Of a stretch of 64,000 bases of DNA, positions 61,300 to 64,000 are shown piece after piece. A model generated the notes under the pieces. The model searched no databases. It saw only the letters and a list, made by a program, of their open reading frames with translations, and was not told the origin of the DNA. The stretch comes from JBMOKU01 sp049324315 (lineage in GTDB: Bacteria; Bacillota; Clostridia; Peptostreptococcales; Thermotaleaceae). Position numbers and translations under genes: made by a program. Positions within the stretch are counted from its first letter, which is position 1. Every line of letters begins with the position of its first letter. The DNA lies in assembly GCA_049324315.1 (NCBI GenBank), contig JBMOKU010000033.1:62001-126000 (forward strand), written 5' to 3'.

Positions 61300-62466
61300 C
61301 TATATATAGTCAGGCTGCAAATAAGGTTGTTTTAATAGTGTCTTCAGATCTTCGTGTTGGATGGCAGTTTTCTTCATCTCTAATTTTGCCTGTTCCACGG
61401 CAAATTCAACTTCTCGAAGCTGCTGTTCTACGACCATGCCTTCATCAAATTTTATACGAATAAGGTTTAAATTTTCTTCCGCCTTAGCCAAGCTGATTTT
61501 TTGGACCTCATAATTGTCTTCCAGCTGTTTAATCTGATTATATTTAGATCGTAGAGACTGTTCCAGCTTCTGCTTCATATTGCCAAGATTATTTTTTGCT
61601 GTCGTTACGTCAATTTCCTTAACAGCATAGGGATCATCTCCCACATTGTATTCATACAGCTTTACACCAAGTTCTGCGCTTTCTATCTGTTTTTGCTGAT
61701 TCCAGATATATGGATCATCATGTAATGCCTTTGTTACATGATAGTCTATATCCATTTCTTCCATCGGGACATAAGATATATGTTCCTCAAGAACGTAGCG
61801 TTTGTCTTGTGATAGTCCCACCATCTGATTTAACTTTAGGTATGCACTGTCAATGGATTTGTTTAAAGCTTCCTTTTGCTTTTTTTTCTGTTCATAATTT
61901 TGTCGTGCAGTACTTAGATCGTATTCACTTACCATGCCTTTTTTATACTTGGTTTCTGCAATATCTAGCTTTAGTTTTGTGTTTTGCATATCCAAATCAG
62001 ATAGCGCCGCTTCGCTTAACAGCTTATTGATTTCATTCATTTTACTTTTTACCTGATAGGCGATACTTTCCTCACTGATCTGTATCTGTTTTTTTGCCCA
62101 TTCCTCCTGGGTATTTAAATTATTCTTAGCTTTGATAAGATTAGGATTATAGGTACCCAGCGTCAACGTAGTATTCTCATTTAATTCTTCTGCTCTCGAT
62201 AGATTTGCATTTTTATTTCTTAACTCGTAGCTATGCTGTAGGGCCATTTCAACAGCTTTGCCATAGGATAGAACCTCATCTTTATTTTTTTCATCATCAG
62301 TGGTTTTACCTACCGCATCCTTAGATTGCTGGGTATCAAATATTTGCGTTGTGCCATCAATAACAACGTTAATTTGCCTATTGGACGGTTGTTCTGCAGC
62401 TGCTACAGAAGTAAGCATACAGGTTGACAGAACAACTGCCGATACTGCTTTACCAAATTTCTTCAT
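61300..62466 (-). CDS. TolC-like outer-membrane-efflux-family protein
   Basis: 388 residues from ATG of MKKFGKAVSAV, with GGGAG upstream. A Sec signal (about 1-24) is followed by a short CuAO-N-like strand (INVVIDGTTQIFD) and long helical coiled-coil segments typical of the TolC/OEP family (SYGKAVEMALQHSYELRNKN, KKGMVSEYDLSTARQNYEQ, FDEGMVVEQQLREVE). It is shorter than Gram-negative TolC and I see no clear beta-barrel strands. It follows the MFP and RND genes. Confidence 0.8.
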   Translation of the reverse strand: MKKFGKAVSAVVLSTCMLTSVAAAEQPSNRQINVVIDGTTQIFDTQQSKDAVGKTTDDEKNKDEVLSYGKAVEMALQHSYELRNKNANLSRAEELNENTTLTLGTYNPNLIKAKNNLNTQEEWAKKQIQISEESIAYQVKSKMNEINKLLSEAALSDLDMQNTKLKLDIAETKYKKGMVSEYDLSTARQNYEQKKKQKEALNKSIDSAYLKLNQMVGLSQDKRYVLEEHISYVPMEEMDIDYHVTKALHDDPYIWNQQKQIESAELGVKLYEYNVGDDPYAVKEIDVTTAKNNLGNMKQKLEQSLRSKYNQIKQLEDNYEVQKISLAKAEENLNLIRIKFDEGMVVEQQLREVEFAVEQAKLEMKKTAIQHEDLKTLLKQPYLQPDYI

Positions 62467-62514
62467 CCTTTTGTCATCTCCCAATCATTGATTTTTAAAA
62501 TCCTCAAGCTGACA

Positions 62515-63630
62515 TCACTGTTTTTGGTCTCCTTGATTGACAATCTTTATTTTACTTTTGTCATCCAAGTATTCCTGTCCCTTTACAACAAGCAGATCTC
62601 CTGATGTCAAACCCTTTTGAATTTGAACAAGGCCGTGATTAACCTCCCCTTGCTTAACGAGGATCTTTGTAGGCATATTATCTTTCACAATATATACGTA
62701 ATTTTCTTTTCCTTTGTTTAGTATGGATTTTTTTGGTATCTGTATCTGGTTTTCCAGCTTTTCCATTTGGAAAAATACTTCTGCAAACATTCCAGGTTTT
62801 AAATGCTGTTCATCATTTACCATTTCGATTTCAACGGGATAAATATTGCTATTGTTTGATCCCACGGGACTGATTGTTTTTACCCGTCCCGTGTATTCCT
62901 CTTCAATCCCTGATTGGATCTTAACCTTTACTTCATCTCCTATCCGGATAGCGTTGATGACATCTTCTGAAACATTGGCATTCACAACCATAGGATTGGT
63001 AGTTACGATTACAAAATCTATTGTTCCCGTCATTTCTCCTTCTTCTATGTTCCGCTGCGCAACAACACCATCTATAGGACTTTTAATGATGGTATCACTG
63101 ATGGAATCATCTAAAGATTTTGTATTTGATGTCAAATCCTTCTGTGCCTGTTCATAATTTAGCTGCGCCTGGTTGTAGGATAAAGTCGCGTTATCTAGTT
63201 CATTTTTAGATACAGCTCCTCCTTTATACAGTTCATTGATATTATTATAGTTTTTTAGTGCATCTTCATATTTCATCTTTGCATCCGCTAAGGATTTATT
63301 CAACTTGCTTTTGGTCAAGTCCGTATCGTTCAACAAATCGCTATTATCCAAGGTATAGAGGGTAGCACCCTTTTTCACATGGTCACCCACCTGATAATAG
63401 ACCCGGCTGACCGTTCCCTTTACTTTGCTGGCTATATTTACTTCTTCGCTGGCAGACAATTTTCCCACCGTGTAATATTCTTTGGCAATCGTCGAAGTCT
63501 CTACCTTCATGACTTCGACGGGAATGCTATTGCTTTCAGCTTCTTTCACATTTGCTTCGGTTTGCAGGCATCCTGTCAATAGCATCGGAATGGCTAATAC
63601 AAGCAAAATCATTGATTTTTTCATTCTCAT
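62515..63630 (-). CDS. RND-type efflux adaptor (MFP/HlyD), lipoprotein
   Basis: 371 residues from ATG of MRMKKSMILLV, after GGGAGATGGAG. The lipobox LLTGC anchors it. HlyD-like domains: barrel-sandwich TYTLDNSDL and SPIDGVVAQRNIEEGEM flanking a coiled-coil hairpin (about 110-170), then a beta-barrel with ISPVGSNNSNIYPVEIEM. It links the permease to the TolC-like partner. It follows the RND permease gene directly. Confidence 0.92.
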   Translation of the reverse strand: MRMKKSMILLVLAIPMLLTGCLQTEANVKEAESNSIPVEVMKVETSTIAKEYYTVGKLSASEEVNIASKVKGTVSRVYYQVGDHVKKGATLYTLDNSDLLNDTDLTKSKLNKSLADAKMKYEDALKNYNNINELYKGGAVSKNELDNATLSYNQAQLNYEQAQKDLTSNTKSLDDSISDTIIKSPIDGVVAQRNIEEGEMTGTIDFVIVTTNPMVVNANVSEDVINAIRIGDEVKVKIQSGIEEEYTGRVKTISPVGSNNSNIYPVEIEMVNDEQHLKPGMFAEVFFQMEKLENQIQIPKKSILNKGKENYVYIVKDNMPTKILVKQGEVNHGLVQIQKGLTSGDLLVVKGQEYLDDKSKIKIVNQGDQKQ

Positions 63631-63650
63631 TGTTCTCCATCTCCCTTTCA

Positions 63651-64000
63651 TTACTGTCTTTCTACCAGCACAGGTACTTTCTTTTGAAACCATCCTTTAA
63701 ATTCCTCAGATAGTGAATATAACACAGGGATAAATATCAACGTCAGCAGTGTAGATGTCATCAATCCAAAGATTAATGCAAATCCCATTTGCCCATATTC
63801 CAGATCCTTCAATGCCAGAGGTAGAATGCCGCCTATGGTTGTGATCGAAGTCGCCAGGACAGGCATAAATCTTGTTTTACCTGCTTCCACAATGGCATCC
63901 TTCATGTCGTATCCGTCCCGTTTCAAATAATTGATATAGTCAACCAGTACAATGGCATCATTTACGGCAATCCCCACAAGAGAAACAATCCCCATGAAAC
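63651..64000 (-). CDS. RND-family efflux permease, C-terminal part
   Basis: Only the last 116 or so codons are in the window; the gene runs off the right edge. GIVSLVGIAVNDAIVLVDYIN is the helix-10/11 signature of AcrB-like RND pumps, and ALIFGLMTSTLLTLIFIPVLY is helix 12. With the adaptor and TolC-like protein it makes an efflux set of Gram-negative type. Confidence 0.92.
   Translation of the reverse strand, partial: FMGIVSLVGIAVNDAIVLVDYINYLKRDGYDMKDAIVEAGKTRFMPVLATSITTIGGILPLALKDLEYGQMGFALIFGLMTSTLLTLIFIPVLYSLSEEFKGWFQKKVPVLVERQ

Noticed and set aside
1..64000. CRISPR array, tRNA or rRNA genes
   Set aside because: No regularly spaced direct repeats of array type and no tRNA- or rRNA-like sequence were seen.

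Overview
The window looks like a chromosomal stretch of an anaerobic, low-to-medium GC Firmicute of the class Clostridia. The signs are strong AGGAGG ribosome-binding sites with frequent TTG/GTG starts, an electron-bifurcating [FeFe]-hydrogenase, a B12-dependent diol dehydratase microcompartment, TRAP/uronate catabolism, and many short GC-rich hairpin repeats. An Alkaliphilus-like relative is my guess only; no rRNA, tRNA or CRISPR array is present to fix the taxon. Almost everything is on the minus strand.

Region 1 (1-9200): a Tad/Flp-like pilus or secretion module. In transcription order it holds ParA, ParB, two small unannotated proteins, CpaB, a CpaE/TadZ-like ATPase, CpaF/TadA, TadB, TadC, three tandem Flp-like pilins, two TadE/DUF4320-like pseudopilins and a secreted protein cut by the window edge. 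The ParAB linkage suggests a mobile or formerly mobile element. Region 2 (9300-12900): a two-gene AAA ATPase plus subtilisin-like protease operon that matches the IetAS anti-phage type, with its own promoter, terminator and repeated upstream motifs.

Region 3 (13400-31500): a PDU-type bacterial microcompartment operon, about 15 kb: BMC-H, PduB, PduCDE, PduGH, PduK-like shell, a second BMC-H, PduL, EutJ, a flavoprotein, EutN/PduN, PduO, PduP, PduS, an unidentified membrane protein and PduT. Upstream lie a PocR-domain LytS-type histidine kinase and an AraC-type response regulator. Together these would sense 1,2-propanediol (or a similar diol), dehydrate it to the aldehyde inside the shell and convert it to acyl-CoA and acyl phosphate. 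No alcohol dehydrogenase (PduQ) or kinase (PduW) is in the window.

Region 4 (31500-46800): mixed genes. These include a small membrane protein with a Pycsar-effector-like layout, a GPH-family sugar symporter, a FIST-domain sensor with a soluble chemoreceptor, a DUF11 protein, an ECF sigma / anti-sigma / ABC transporter operon, a relic of an IS200/IS605 element that has truncated a membrane-protein gene, a subclass B1 metallo-beta-lactamase lipoprotein, a decayed small gene and an OmpR-type two-component system. Region 5 (46800-51200): the HydABC-type bifurcating hydrogenase operon with an extra 2Fe-2S thioredoxin-fold subunit. Region 6 (51400-57800): a GntR-controlled uronate operon (KduI, TRAP transporter DctPQM, KduD, DHDPS-family lyase). 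Region 7 (58000-64000): a flavodoxin-ferredoxin protein, another two-component system, and a TolC-like / MFP / RND efflux set whose permease runs off the right edge.

Several families of short palindromic repeats are scattered between genes, including one copy inside the microcompartment operon and two in its upstream region.
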